Part shown: positions 59,401-62,483 of the stretch, piece after piece | How the letters are laid out: each line of letters starts with the position of its first letter | Position numbering within the stretch: the first letter of the stretch is position 1 | Source: Choristoneura fumiferana | Taxonomy: Eukaryota; Arthropoda; Insecta; Lepidoptera; Tortricidae | DNA length: 64,000 nucleotides | Assembly (NCBI RefSeq): GCF_025370935.1 | Contig: NC_133498.1 | Span: 844,732 to 908,731 of the forward strand | Direction: 5' to 3' | Notes under the pieces: model-generated | What the model saw: only the letters and a program-made list of their open reading frames with translations | Told to the model about the DNA's origin: nothing | Databases searched by the model: none | Program-made: the position numbers and the translations under genes

Positions 59401-62129
59401 TTTCACATTAATTATTTCTTTTGTCAATCATTCATAGTACCTATTTTTGAAATGGATTTTTACAAGCAGGCGACGAAGTTTGATTTGGAAAAAATATTGT
59501 TGATTTATCATGAAACACAATAACAAATAACAAAAATATTTAATTTCATAATAAATTAAAAAATCACTATAGCAGAGCTCTGTTAAGTATGAATCAGATC
59601 TTTGGATATGTTTGTGAGTGAGTAAATCAACTTTTATCATTTTATATCTATTCAGAATTCAGATTATCGAAAGTGCCCCATCACTTGCCCCCAAACTGAG
59701 CGTTAGATAACGAGGTTAAGTTGGAACTGAAACCTTAGCAAGTCTATTTGACGGGGCGTGCGGAGACGCGTCAGAACCGTGTCGGTATCCTTTATTATTT
59801 CTCGTATATCTAGATAAAGATATGTTTAAGGGTATACTTTAATCTGTAAAAATAATTTACAAATTAATACAGATGTCATTTAAAATTAACAGTCCTTTAT
59901 GATGTGCCTTTCGAGGTATATTATGTTTTAAATTATTATTTTTACATAAATGATAATTGCATATCAATTATGTTTAGTTACAACCAGATTATGTTTGATA
60001 TTCACTATCTATATTGAAAATACAAGAGTATTTGCACCACTGTAATTTATTGAAAGTGAAGTAAACAGAGGCCGTACTGCCTAACGTTTCTGACGCCTGA
60101 TACAAAAACTGTTATTTGATTGCGGTCGCGAGCGCCAGAAACGTTAGGCGATACGGCCTATGTTTTTACATGTGCACACATACCGCTGTGCCGCTATAAC
60201 CACAGACAGCAGAACAGGAAGAAGATAAAAATCGTTCAGAAACTGAATTAAATTGAAAGAGGTTTCAGTAATACTATACAAACTAGTCCATTATTTTAAG
60301 GAAAACATCGACGAACCAATATCAATATGATGTGTGTACTAAACAATAATAAGTCACGTGATCGAAACCATCTAAGATGCCAGTTTTAACTGACCTTTAT
60401 AGCAATGCTTAAAGGTCACCATTGTGTTACTACACCCTCTTGAACTTTACCCTTTCGGGTTTATACTGCGGAATTGTTTGACGCTCACATACGAAGCTTT
60501 AAATTATTATTGGCTTACAATTTGCTTGTCGGTTTGTGTGTGTTATGATCCACAAACAGAAAAAAATATAATATTCACACCAATTGACCTAGTCCCAAAG
60601 TAAGCTTAGCAAAGCTTGTGTTATGGGTACTAAGCGACGGATAAATATAATTATATAGATAGATACATACTTAAATACATAGTAAACACCCAAGACCCGA
60701 GAACAAACATTCGTATTTTTCATACAAATATCTGCCCCGACACGGGAATCGAACCCGGGACCTCAAGCTTCGTAGTCAGGTTCTCTAACCACTAGGCCAT
60801 CTGGTCGTCAAAACACTAAAAATCAATTAAATAAATAATAAAATAATAAATAATAAAACTATTTATAATTATATTGGCGATGCATGAAAAATAAAAGGTA
60901 CCTAGTAAGTGAACAATATTTCCTCTGTTGTTATTTCATCTCCTCGCAATCGAAGTGAAAATCAGAGTGTGAAACTCGAGCATTAACCCATTTTCCCCTC
61001 GACCTGACTATCCACCCTCGCCGTACTGGCTGGGGTGGCTATATGAACGTCTCGGGTAAAATGGCTCGTTTTATGCTCTTGTTATACAATCTACTATTTA
61101 TAAAACTATCCTAATACTTCAGCATCACGTCAAGCCTTCTATTTATACTGGGAGGTCTGTTCCCAGCAGTGTAAATTACAACAATGATGAAACCCATGCG
61201 ATGTGCTTACACAGAACACACCCTGTTGAACCAACGCATGCTGCCTTCCTACTGACATTACCCACACCAACCCCTCCCTCTAACCCCCACAACGAGTATT
61301 ACAACGCGTCCTCGTTCCAGGTACTCAACGATACATGGGTATCCTTCCCGACTTGGAGTGAGGACTCCACGTTCGTGACATCCAGAAAGACCCAGTACGA
61401 AGAGTATATCTATAGGTGTGAGGATGAGCGGTTTGAGGTGAGCTTTTCGAGTTTTTTTTAATGGTTTTTGAACATAGGATCTGGATAGCTTTTATTTAGC
61501 TTGCCCTTTTATTGATTTTTGTTAGCTTCAATTCTTGCAAATGAATTTCGGTCCTCGTGCACTGGTCGGATTCACATGAAATTTGGTGTAATGTACAAGT
61601 GTAGGTTATATGTCAATGCAAGTACAGTCAATAAAAAACTATAGTCTGCAAAAAAGCTTGTATTAAAAATGTAATTTTTAGCAAACATTTGTTTTTCAAT
61701 TATGATTATGCTTTACCACTGACTGTTAGAATTCAAACAAATACATTTTGATATTGTAGCCACACATGTAACTATGTATACCTATTGTATAATGTTACAA
61801 TATGCGATAGTTAGGCAGAGGCAAGTCTCTTGTCACCGACAACTCGCGTGAAATTGACAATAAATGATTTTGTGCTAAAAATTAATCGATTATTTGGAAC
61901 AATCTGACCATTAGACCTTTTAATATATTTTTTAAACCTCTTTATCTTCCTCCAGTTGGACGTGGTGATAGAAACAAACGCGTCGACCATACGCGTCCTC
62001 GAGGGCGTCCAAAAGAAGCTCTCTCGCATGACGGCTGACGATGCCGCCAAGTACCGCCTGGACGACTGCCTCGGCGGGCACTCGGCCACCATCCACCAGA
62101 GGGCGCTCCGGCGGATCTATGGCGAGAAG
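20339..62129 (+). CDS. Sin3A: Sin3A corepressor (paired amphipathic helix protein), 5' part, 18 coding exons, 3' end beyond the window
   Basis: Exons: 20339-20410, 41924-41996, 43018-43148, 44845-45062, 47075-47198, 47584-47696, 49380-49498, 51467-51570, 52406-52534, 53581-53709, 54027-54149, 54525-54618, 55161-55331, 57154-57323, 58179-58316, 58998-59095, 61321-61437, 61956-62129. All use GT-AG and phases agree, except a one-base mismatch between 54618 and 55161. About 766 residues: PAH1 about 126-201, PAH2 about 304-386, a Pro/His-rich linker, PAH3 about 500-570, then the HDAC-interaction region from about 637. PAH domains bind repressor helices; Sin3 scaffolds the nuclear HDAC complex. Family members reach about 1,270 residues or more, so the C-terminal half is missing here. 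The start ATGATGAAGCGA is fixed by an in-frame TGA nine bases upstream. Seven introns carry snoRNA-like elements. Confidence 0.95.
21055..21260 (-). repeat. Dispersed non-LTR 3' end (family with TTCTTTATTG motif)
   Basis: It contains ATACAATACAAATATTCTTT and GGCGGTCTTATCGCTAAAAA. Related pieces are at 20545-20720, 25228-25320, 33045-33150, 40725-40770 and 44595-44710. Confidence 0.5.
21555..21665 (+). repeat. Non-LTR retrotransposon 3' tail
   Basis: It contains TTGCTGGATTCTTCTCAACA and ends at TAAATAAAGATACTTCGGCT. Same family as 2427-2581 and 57840-58010. Confidence 0.5.
22627..22844 (-). mobile_element. Lep1-like Helitron, short minus copy
   Basis: It begins CTAGTGTTTACCCATGGCTT and ends TTTATAATATTAATAGGA. 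About 218 bp, with a single internal module, unlike the expanded copy at 1610-2426. Confidence 0.65.
22850..22970 (+). repeat. 61-bp perfect tandem duplication
   Basis: Two head-to-tail copies starting AATCACAGTTCTATGTCCGC (at 22851 and 22912), each ending TATTATTATTACTATGGAT. The near identity suggests a recent slippage or duplication event. Confidence 0.9.
23200..23455 (-). repeat. tRNA-derived SINE (family 1)
   Basis: On the minus strand it has A box TGGCCTAGTGGTTAGAG and a B-box-like GGTTCGATTTC, then the tail and the GGGACTAGGTAAATTGG end. Other copies: 25380-25640 (+), 30380-30635 (-), 33195-33450 (+), 47240-47550 (+), 50880-51140 (+), 60570-60810 (-). Confidence 0.7.
23540..23782. mobile_element. 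TIR MITE, partial copy
   Basis: It matches the right part of 16418-16957 (CATCGCTAGAAAACCTGCTT, ending GTGTCGGGGGGTTAAAAA). Open frames on both strands here are by-products of the repeat. Confidence 0.6.
24735..24785 (+). repeat. TTTC-rich microsatellite tail
   Basis: TTTC repeats follow GAATAAATTT, as at the 3' end of a retroposed insertion present in copy A and absent from copy B of the duplication. Confidence 0.6.
25380..25640 (+). repeat. tRNA-derived SINE (family 1), near full length
   Basis: A box TGGCTAAGTGGTTAGAG, B box GGTTCGAATCC, then a tail with TTTAATATGTATTTAAGTCT and TTTGGGACTAGGTCAATTGG. The counterpart in duplication copy B is 33195-33450. Confidence 0.75.
26036..26741. mobile_element. 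GGGTTGCCA-ended DNA element with nested hAT MITE
   Basis: The left end AGGGTTGCCATAAGT and right end ACGTATGGCAACCCT are inverted repeats of each other. The interior contains ACCGGGACA-type repeats near both ends and the nested hAT element 26151-26545. Copy B counterpart: 35797-36502. Confidence 0.7.
26151..26545. mobile_element. hAT-type MITE with 8-bp target duplication
   Basis: It starts CAGGGTTTCTCAAAGTGGGG and ends TTTGAAAAACCCTG. The target duplication TTCTATGC is at 26143-26150 and 26546-26553. Eight bases and CAG-type ends are the hAT signature. Frames inside it are AT-rich and not gene-like. Confidence 0.8.
26788..26945. mobile_element. Hairpin MITE (TCTGGTGGAAAC-type family)
   Basis: The arms AATGTGTTTTTCATGTACCA and TGGTTCATGAAAAACACATT pair, around a centre with GGTGGAAACAGCTGAGCGAG. 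Other copies: 36545-36700, 37773-37900, 28008-28068 (cut by the gap), and a half copy near 38190-38225. Confidence 0.7.
27487..27648. mobile_element. Near-perfect palindromic MITE (GTGACACTCTTTCCCG family)
   Basis: The left arm GTGACACTCTTTCCCGACCC pairs with the right arm GGGCCGGGAAAGAGTGTCAC. Copies are at 37270-37431 and nested at 52960-53095. The mirrored open frames on both strands arise from the palindrome. Confidence 0.8.
28069..28168. other. Assembly gap (100 N)
   Basis: Exactly 100 ambiguous bases, the conventional gap of unknown size. It falls at the end of duplication copy A. Confidence 1.
28310..30710. mobile_element. Large fold-back element, about 2.4 kb, with SINE inserted in right arm
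   Basis: The left arm has ACCGGTGTGAAGTTAGCGGC (near 28330), ACCTGAACGTCTGGTGAAGC (28456) and CCATAACCAACATCTAGTAC (28904). All recur reversed at the right (about 30700, 30245 and 29720). Each arm contains related sub-modules (GCGAACCTCTTCAA-type, TTTCGATCAA-type). The right arm is broken by the SINE at 30370-30640. No transposase frame was seen. Confidence 0.75.
30370..30640 (-). repeat. tRNA-derived SINE (family 1) inside fold-back element
   Basis: On the minus strand: A box TGGCTAAGTGGTAGAGAAC and B-box-like GGGTTCGAATCCCGGCGG, with a TTTATT-rich end. It postdates the fold-back element it interrupts. Confidence 0.7.
32227..32421. mobile_element. Palindromic MITE, intact arms
   Basis: The arms TTTTCGGTTACAAAATAAGT and TATTTTGTAACCGAAAAATT pair, and GTCTCGATCGCGTTCGCGTA pairs with TACGCGAACGCGATCGAGAC. 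In duplication copy A (24420-24560) the left inner arm is deleted. Confidence 0.75.
32778..32943. mobile_element. MITE with CATCAGCCAAAT ends and clean empty site in the other copy
   Basis: It starts CATCAGCCAAATATGTGATC and ends CACTTATTTGGCTGATG, flanked by GTAC on both sides (32774-32777 and 32944-32947). Copy A at about 25121-25135 has a single uninterrupted site (ACAAGTACCTGG). Confidence 0.85.
33195..33450 (+). repeat. tRNA-derived SINE (family 1), best-preserved copy
   Basis: A box TGGCTAAGTGGTTAGAG, B box GGTTCGAATCC, complete tail ending GTCAAGTGTCCCATGATATT, followed by a TTTA-type run. Confidence 0.75.
33936..35408 (+). repeat. Tetranucleotide array of CCAT, CCGT and CCTT blocks, about 1.5 kb
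   Basis: Tandem 4-bp units in blocks of three to five CCAT, then four to six CCGT, then CCTT, giving a roughly 40-bp supra-unit. Marker variants recur: CATCTATCC at 34141 and 34565, and CATCTGTCC at 34193 and 34617, both 424 bp apart, so a higher-order duplication exists. The 536-codon open frame across it only reflects the absence of stops in the repeat. Confidence 0.97.
35405..35445 (+). repeat. CGCAT pentanucleotide run
   Basis: Several CGCAT/CACAT units at the right edge of the tetranucleotide array. Confidence 0.85.
35797..36502. mobile_element. GGGTTGCCA-ended DNA element with nested hAT MITE, copy B
   Basis: Counterpart of 26036-26741. The hAT target duplication has one substitution on the left (TTCAATGC against TTCTATGC). 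Confidence 0.7.
37270..37431. mobile_element. Near-perfect palindromic MITE, copy B
   Basis: Counterpart of 27487-27648 with few differences between arms. Confidence 0.8.
39046..39545. mobile_element. Two opposed Lep1-like Helitron fragments
   Basis: The left part starts TCCTACTAATATTATAAATG (plus). The right part ends TTTCGCATTTATAATATTAG (minus). They meet near 39320-39335, where GGGGCTTTGCCCGCGTGG begins the minus-oriented piece. Each has its own internal module type. Confidence 0.55.
40038..40225 (+). repeat. tRNA-derived SINE (family 2)
   Basis: It contains GGCCGTGGCGGCCTAGTGGG, GGATCATGGGTTCAACCC and the body GGTGAAGGAAAACATTGTGA. Same family as 2590-2895. Confidence 0.6.
40302..40720. 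mobile_element. TIR MITE (ACAAGGTGTTAATTAAATAA family)
   Basis: The left end ACAAGGTGTTAATTAAATAA plus CTGAAAACCA is inverted at the right end (GGTTTTCAGTTATTTAATTA plus ACAGCTTGTA). A second copy is at 48735-49137. Confidence 0.75.
41924..41996 (+). CDS. Sin3A: Sin3A exon, Gln-rich N-terminal segment
   Basis: The acceptor is TGTTACAG and the donor TTAG|GTAAGT. It encodes IQQQQAGASNMHTLAQSAQP then QQIL, ending in phase 1. It is a low-complexity segment ahead of PAH1. Confidence 0.8.
42360..42560. repeat. Degenerate AGTGCACTTTTTGAA-type tandem region
   Basis: Loosely repeated phrases around GTGCACTTTTTGAA, GTGTACACTTCTTGAA and GGGCACTTTTTGAA. A similar but distinct patch built on ACATTTTGAGAA lies at 2960-3200. 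Confidence 0.4.
43018..43148 (+). CDS. Sin3A: Sin3A exon, Pro/Ala-rich N-terminal segment
   Basis: The acceptor is CCCCGCAG and the donor AAG|GTACGT. It encodes GPAAMLAVAGYGRGARPPTP, APPVINYMKAGVQYPKQPQP and PRHK. Phase 1 in and phase 0 out, matching both neighbours. GC-rich compared with the intron. Confidence 0.8.
43175..43445 (+). repeat. Dispersed retroelement (GGTGGTAGGACC family), copy 1
   Basis: Begins AGGTGGTAGGACCATGTGCA and ends GACCCACTTGCTCGTTTGCC plus ATCCAGTCAAATA. The copy at 58385-58670 is about 95% similar by eye and ends in an A-rich tail. Confidence 0.65.
43514..43664. mobile_element. piggyBac-type MITE (TTAA-flanked)
   Basis: TTAA followed by CGCATTCACCGCCACC, and GGTGGCAGTGAATGCG followed by TTAA. 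The internal GCACATGTGCGTCGGTGGCA forms a further inverted repeat with the left side. Confidence 0.7.
43990..44073 (+). ncRNA. Box C/D snoRNA candidate, family B copy 1 (18S guide)
   Basis: C box ATGATGA at 43997-44003 and D box CTGA at 44063-44066, closed by a perfect 6-bp terminal stem (AGAGAC 43990-43995 with GTCTCT 44068-44073). The sequence before the D box, TGCTGCCTTCCT, is complementary over 12 nt to AGGAAGGCAGCA, a near-universal 18S rRNA segment. By the D+5 rule the target would be the adenosine known as A468 in human 18S. It lies in a Sin3A intron but about 780 nt from the next exon, far outside the usual position, so it may be a displaced paralogue. About 200 bp of upstream flank is shared with the copy at 61182-61257. 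Confidence 0.7.
44168..44307. mobile_element. Palindromic MITE (GGTACAGTCACCAGCA family), intact
   Basis: The left arm GGTACAGTCACCAGCATTAA pairs with the right arm TATTGGTGCTGGTGACTGTA. It is the uninterrupted relative of 6851-7361. Confidence 0.8.
44845..45062 (+). CDS. Sin3A: Sin3A exon, start of PAH1
   Basis: A Pro-rich lead is followed by FQRLKVEDALSYLDLVKYKF and then NTQPQVYNDFLDIMKEFKSQ, the most conserved PAH1 signature of Sin3 proteins. The acceptor is CCCACAG and the donor AC|GTGAGT in phase 2. Confidence 0.95.
45182..45330. mobile_element. Palindromic Tc1/mariner-type MITE (GGGGCTGTTTCACC family)
   Basis: The arm GGGGCTGTTTCACCATCCAT is mirrored by ATGGATGGTGAAACAGCCCC, with TTGATTAGTGTTAACTG further in, all nearly perfect. 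TA flanks both ends, as for Tc1/mariner insertion. Confidence 0.8.
45822..46260 (+). mobile_element. Dispersed DNA element (GCCCGAAGTCGAAGACTG family)
   Basis: It contains GGGCGGTAAATAAGGAATTA and GAGTCGAAGACTGAGGGCTT, ending ACGAGCAAGTGTGATGAAAA. The reverse copy is nested inside the MITE at 6851-7361. Confidence 0.6.
46460..46695. mobile_element. Long palindromic MITE
   Basis: The left arm TTCTTAATATATAAGTTAAT plus GTGTCTACTCCAAT pairs with the right arm ATTGGAGTAGACACATTAAC plus TTATATATTAAGAA. The outer arms AAAATTAAAAATGTGGTCTG are mirrored at 46665-46690. Confidence 0.8.
46942..47013 (+). ncRNA. Box C/D snoRNA candidate, family A copy 1
   Basis: C box ATGATGA at 46946-46952, conserved core AAACAAATTACCGTTTGAC, internal C'-like TGATATAAC, D box CTGA at 47006-47009. 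It ends 65 nt before the acceptor of the next Sin3A exon, sense strand, the usual place for an intron-encoded snoRNA. Box spacing and location are read directly; the rRNA target is not settled. Confidence 0.75.
47075..47198 (+). CDS. Sin3A: Sin3A exon, end of PAH1
   Basis: The acceptor is TATTCTAG; an earlier AG at 47058-47059 would break the frame. It encodes IDTPGVITRVSDLFKGHPEL then IVGFNTFLPPGYKIEVKSNG, the second half of PAH1. A snoRNA-like element ends 65 nt upstream. Confidence 0.95.
47584..47696 (+). CDS. Sin3A: Sin3A exon, linker after PAH1
   Basis: It encodes VSVSMPSPTGLGAGGGVLLG then VHHAAPPAQLVHLLPVA. Phase 0 in, phase 2 out at CA|GTAAGT. Low-complexity linker. Confidence 0.85.
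47713..48163. mobile_element. hAT-type MITE with 8-bp target duplication
   Basis: Ends TAGAGATGGGCCGAA and TTCGGCTCATTTCTA. The target duplication is ATTATCTG (47705-47712) against ACTATCTG (48164-48171), one mismatch. The interior is rich in TTCGGCCGAA repeats. It sits 16 nt after a Sin3A splice donor. Confidence 0.75.
48226..48352. mobile_element. Palindromic MITE (GTCAAGGGCATAAATAT family)
   Basis: The left arm AGTCAAGGGCATAAATATCT pairs with the right arm GATATATTTATGCCCTTGAC. A decayed relative is near 41630-41690. Confidence 0.75.
48735..49137. mobile_element. TIR MITE (GTGTTAATTAAATAA family), copy 2
   Basis: Same ends and interior as 40302-40720 (GTGTTAATTAAATAACTGAA at the left, GGTTTTCAGTTATTTAATTA and ACACCTTGTA at the right). 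Confidence 0.75.
49250..49320 (+). ncRNA. Box C/D snoRNA candidate, family A copy 2
   Basis: C box ATGATGA at 49254-49260 and D box CTGA at 49313-49316, ending 63 nt before the exon at 49380. The core has one change (ACCGTTCGACC), so this copy may be weaker. Confidence 0.72.
49380..49498 (+). CDS. Sin3A: Sin3A exon, linker between PAH1 and PAH2
   Basis: It encodes SVNNAIVHNLSVNATPANTL then HHISQAHQQIEAAAIHHTP. The acceptor is GTTACAG and the donor CCAG|GTAAGA. The exon fits both flanking phases. A snoRNA-like element ends 63 nt upstream. Confidence 0.85.
49545..49735 (+). repeat. Dispersed LINE-derived fragment (CATAGACTTCCAGATGCTTC type)
   Basis: It contains TTGGATATAGGATCTCCCCC and GTCCGACGCTGCGCTTGCCA. 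It is the decayed relative of 53285-53510. Confidence 0.5.
50575..50870 (-). repeat. AAGCTT-ended transposon family, minus copy
   Basis: It contains TTAACTTGCCCTGTTCGTTT and CAAAAAAAAGCTTGTATTAA. Relatives are at 11460-12030, 58690-58945 and 61490-61680. Confidence 0.5.
50880..51140 (+). repeat. tRNA-derived SINE (family 1), decayed
   Basis: It contains a B-box-like TGGTTCGATCTCCGGTCGG and the tail TTTGGGACTAGGTCAATTTG. The head is degraded. Confidence 0.6.
51337..51408 (+). ncRNA. Box C/D snoRNA candidate, family A copy 3
   Basis: C box ATGATGA at 51341-51347 and D box CTGA at 51401-51404, ending 62 nt before the PAH2 start exon at 51467. The interval just before the D box (GCAATTTATTGTT) differs from copies 1, 2 and 4 but equals copy 5. 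Confidence 0.75.
51467..51570 (+). CDS. Sin3A: Sin3A exon, start of PAH2
   Basis: A Pro/Ala-rich stretch is followed by QPVEFNHAIEYVNKIK, the first helix of PAH2. The acceptor is CTACAG and the donor AAG|GTGAGT. A snoRNA-like element ends 62 nt upstream. Confidence 0.95.
52269..52340 (+). ncRNA. Box C/D snoRNA candidate, family A copy 4
   Basis: C box ATGATGA at 52273-52279 and D box CTGA at 52333-52336, ending 69 nt before the exon at 52406. The core is conserved except TTTGAACACC in place of TTTGACCACC. Confidence 0.75.
52406..52534 (+). CDS. Sin3A: Sin3A exon, middle of PAH2
   Basis: It encodes SRFSRQPDKYKRFLEILHAY then QRGHRDVKEPQAKQQTEQEV and YSQ, matching the RF...PD.YK.FLEILH.YQ core of PAH2. 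Phase 0 at both ends. A snoRNA-like element ends 69 nt upstream. Confidence 0.95.
52826..53232. mobile_element. TIR MITE with nested palindromic MITE
   Basis: The outer ends CCTAGGATCAGCGGTGCCGT and ACGGCACCGCTGATCCTAG are inverted repeats. The inner 52960-53095 segment (GGATAATACCGACATGGAAA, with mirrored arm) belongs to the 27487-27648 family. Confidence 0.75.
53285..53510 (+). repeat. Dispersed LINE-derived fragment (CCGTAGGACGTCCACTG type)
   Basis: It contains CAGCCGTAGGACGTCCACTG, GGACATAGGCCTCCCCCATA and GACGTCCTACGCTGCGCTTG. Related to 49545-49735. It inserted in the intron between two PAH2 exons. Confidence 0.55.
53581..53709 (+). CDS. Sin3A: Sin3A exon, end of PAH2
   Basis: It encodes VAKLFENQDDLLAEFGQFLP then DAKAVTKPHYPPHPRSPPLM and PPQ. 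The VA.LF.NQ.DLL.EFGQFLPDA motif closes PAH2. Confidence 0.95.
53908..53979. mobile_element. 72-bp hairpin MITE
   Basis: GGCCCTGTTTCTCGAAGCAT is mirrored by ATGCTTTGAGAAACAGGGCC around a short AT loop. Confidence 0.75.
54027..54149 (+). CDS. Sin3A: Sin3A exon, Pro/His-rich linker
   Basis: It encodes QRVEPEPERFAPAQPASPPH followed by a long Pro/His run, and ends AAPQ at donor CAG|GTACCT. The very high GC content comes from CCG/CAC codon repeats. Phase 0 at both ends. Confidence 0.85.
54525..54618 (+). CDS. Sin3A: Sin3A exon, linker before PAH3
   Basis: It encodes QLPKHSSGVSTSAAAPQHLK then RSPSFTSSTQM, with donor ATGC|GTAAGT giving phase 1. The next recognisable exon needs phase 2, so either a small exon is unseen or one base is missing from the sequence. 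Confidence 0.75.
55161..55331 (+). CDS. Sin3A: Sin3A exon, start of PAH3
   Basis: It encodes RPPPKKSRLSSFTGGVVRDV, then SYAEAAKYGTQQEYNFFDRA and RRALRSQEVYDNFL. The PPPKK block and FFDRARRAL mark PAH3. The acceptor is ATCACAG at 55160, or three bases later. It starts with a run of six C (55170-55175) in which a one-base error would explain the phase mismatch with the previous exon. Confidence 0.88.
55340..57150. other. Sin3A intron, mostly unrecognised
   Basis: A decayed repeat begins at 55405 (CGGCCAAGAGCGTGTCGGAC). A Helitron or LINE-like scrap GCCCGCGGCTTCGCCCGCGT is at 56977-56996. The rest is AT-rich with no supported feature. Confidence 0.4.
57154..57323 (+). CDS. Sin3A: Sin3A exon, end of PAH3
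   Basis: It encodes CLLLFTNEIISSSELVAVTS then PFLCRHPELHKWLQDFVGPV and a Pro/Thr-rich tail. It corresponds to the CL.IFN.E.ISR.EL..LV.PFLGKFPEL segment of vertebrate Sin3A. Acceptor TTCCAG, donor GCAG|GTAACC. Confidence 0.92.
57840..58010 (+). repeat. Non-LTR retrotransposon 3' tail
   Basis: It contains TTGCCGGATTCTTCTCAACA and ends TGAATAAAGGTATTTTGACT. Same family as 2427-2581. It lies just upstream of snoRNA-like copy 5. Confidence 0.55.
58044..58115 (+). ncRNA. Box C/D snoRNA candidate, family A copy 5
   Basis: C box CTGATGA at 58048-58054 (first base C rather than A/G) and D box CTGA at 58108-58111, ending 67 nt before the exon at 58179. The internal ACCACCCTGATATAAC provides a perfect D'-type CTGA that the other copies have as ATGA or GTGA. 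Confidence 0.72.
58179..58316 (+). CDS. Sin3A: Sin3A exon, linker after PAH3
   Basis: It encodes GYNNSYQMSSSNTSLLGLDK then TRYEPIGPLGAQLRHDRPQG and DAALDI. Phase 1 at both ends. A snoRNA-like element ends 67 nt upstream of the acceptor. Confidence 0.88.
58385..58670 (+). repeat. Dispersed retroelement (GGTGGTAGGACC family), copy 2
   Basis: Same sequence as 43175-43445 with an AAATAAA-rich 3' tail, which shows orientation and supports retroposition. Confidence 0.65.
58998..59095 (+). CDS. Sin3A: Sin3A exon, start of HDAC-interaction region
   Basis: It encodes LTTCKRLGTSYCALPREAAA then RRCSGRTPLCKE, matching the ..CKRLG.SYRALP...CTGRTPLCKE motif of the Sin3 corepressor domain. Acceptor TTGTCTAG, donor GAG|GTAAGC. 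Confidence 0.95.
59100..60570. other. Sin3A intron, mostly unrecognised
   Basis: An inverted pair occurs: ATCTAACGCTCAGTTTGGGG near 59210 and CCCCAAACTGAGCGTTAGAT near 59690, bracketing about 480 bp of AT-rich DNA (likely a TIR element). A second inverted pair, GGCCGTACTGCCTAACGTTT / AACGTTAGGCGATACGGCC, lies at about 60070-60160. Confidence 0.45.
60570..60810 (-). repeat. tRNA-derived SINE (family 1)
   Basis: On the minus strand: TGGCCTAGTGGTTAGAGAAC and GGTTCGATTCC, with tail toward 60580. Near-identical to 23200-23455. Confidence 0.7.
61182..61257 (+). ncRNA. Box C/D snoRNA candidate, family B copy 2 (18S guide)
   Basis: C box ATGATGA at 61184-61190 and D box CTGA at 61252-61255, ending 65 nt before the Sin3A exon at 61321, the canonical position. 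The guide TGCTGCCTTCCT just before the D box is complementary to AGGAAGGCAGCA of 18S rRNA. D+5 points to the adenosine equivalent to human A468, a site methylated through SNORD83 in human and snR52 in yeast (from memory). The copy at 43990-44073 shares boxes and guide but differs in the middle. Confidence 0.8.
61321..61437 (+). CDS. Sin3A: Sin3A exon, HDAC-interaction region
   Basis: It encodes VLNDTWVSFPTWSEDSTFVT then SRKTQYEEYIYRCEDERFE, nearly invariant in Sin3 proteins. Acceptor CGTTCCAG, donor GAG|GTGAGC. A box C/D-like element ends 65 nt upstream. Confidence 0.96.
61956..62129 (+). CDS. Sin3A: Sin3A exon, HDAC-interaction region (last exon in window)
   Basis: It encodes LDVVIETNASTIRVLEGVQK, then KLSRMTADDAAKYRLDDCLG, then GHSATIHQRALRRIYGEK. 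The donor AAG|GTGGTA leaves phase 0. Later exons are not found in the remaining 1.9 kb. Confidence 0.95.
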
Positions 62130-62280
62130 GTGGTACGAGCGACAAGCTCTTGGCATGATTTTTAGTTTTAATTTATTTTTATTTTGACTAAGTTTAGTAG
62201 CTTGAGTGTTTATGATACATATGGGTCAATCAACTTTTTAGTGTAGCTGGTTGTCATGGTAATGTCTCTTGAGTTACTTT

Positions 62281-62483
62281 TTAACCTCTTCACCGCCAGA
62301 GTCATCCAGTCGTGACCGCCAATCGAATGCCTCACACGCCACGGTCATCTGTACATGACCGACATTCATCTCGAAATGTACCTTTCTGCAATGGAATTAA
62401 AAATCAAATTGATTTGTCGCTGGTTTTTCTGTGGCGTACAGAGCACGTCACCTTGTTTGTTTTGTGGCGGTGAAGAGGTTAAA
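62281..62483. mobile_element. piggyBac-type MITE (TTAA-flanked)
   Basis: TTAA plus CCTCTTCACCGCCA on the left and TGGCGGTGAAGAGG plus TTAA on the right. It also carries GTACATGACCGACATTCATC near an internal inverted repeat. Confidence 0.75.
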
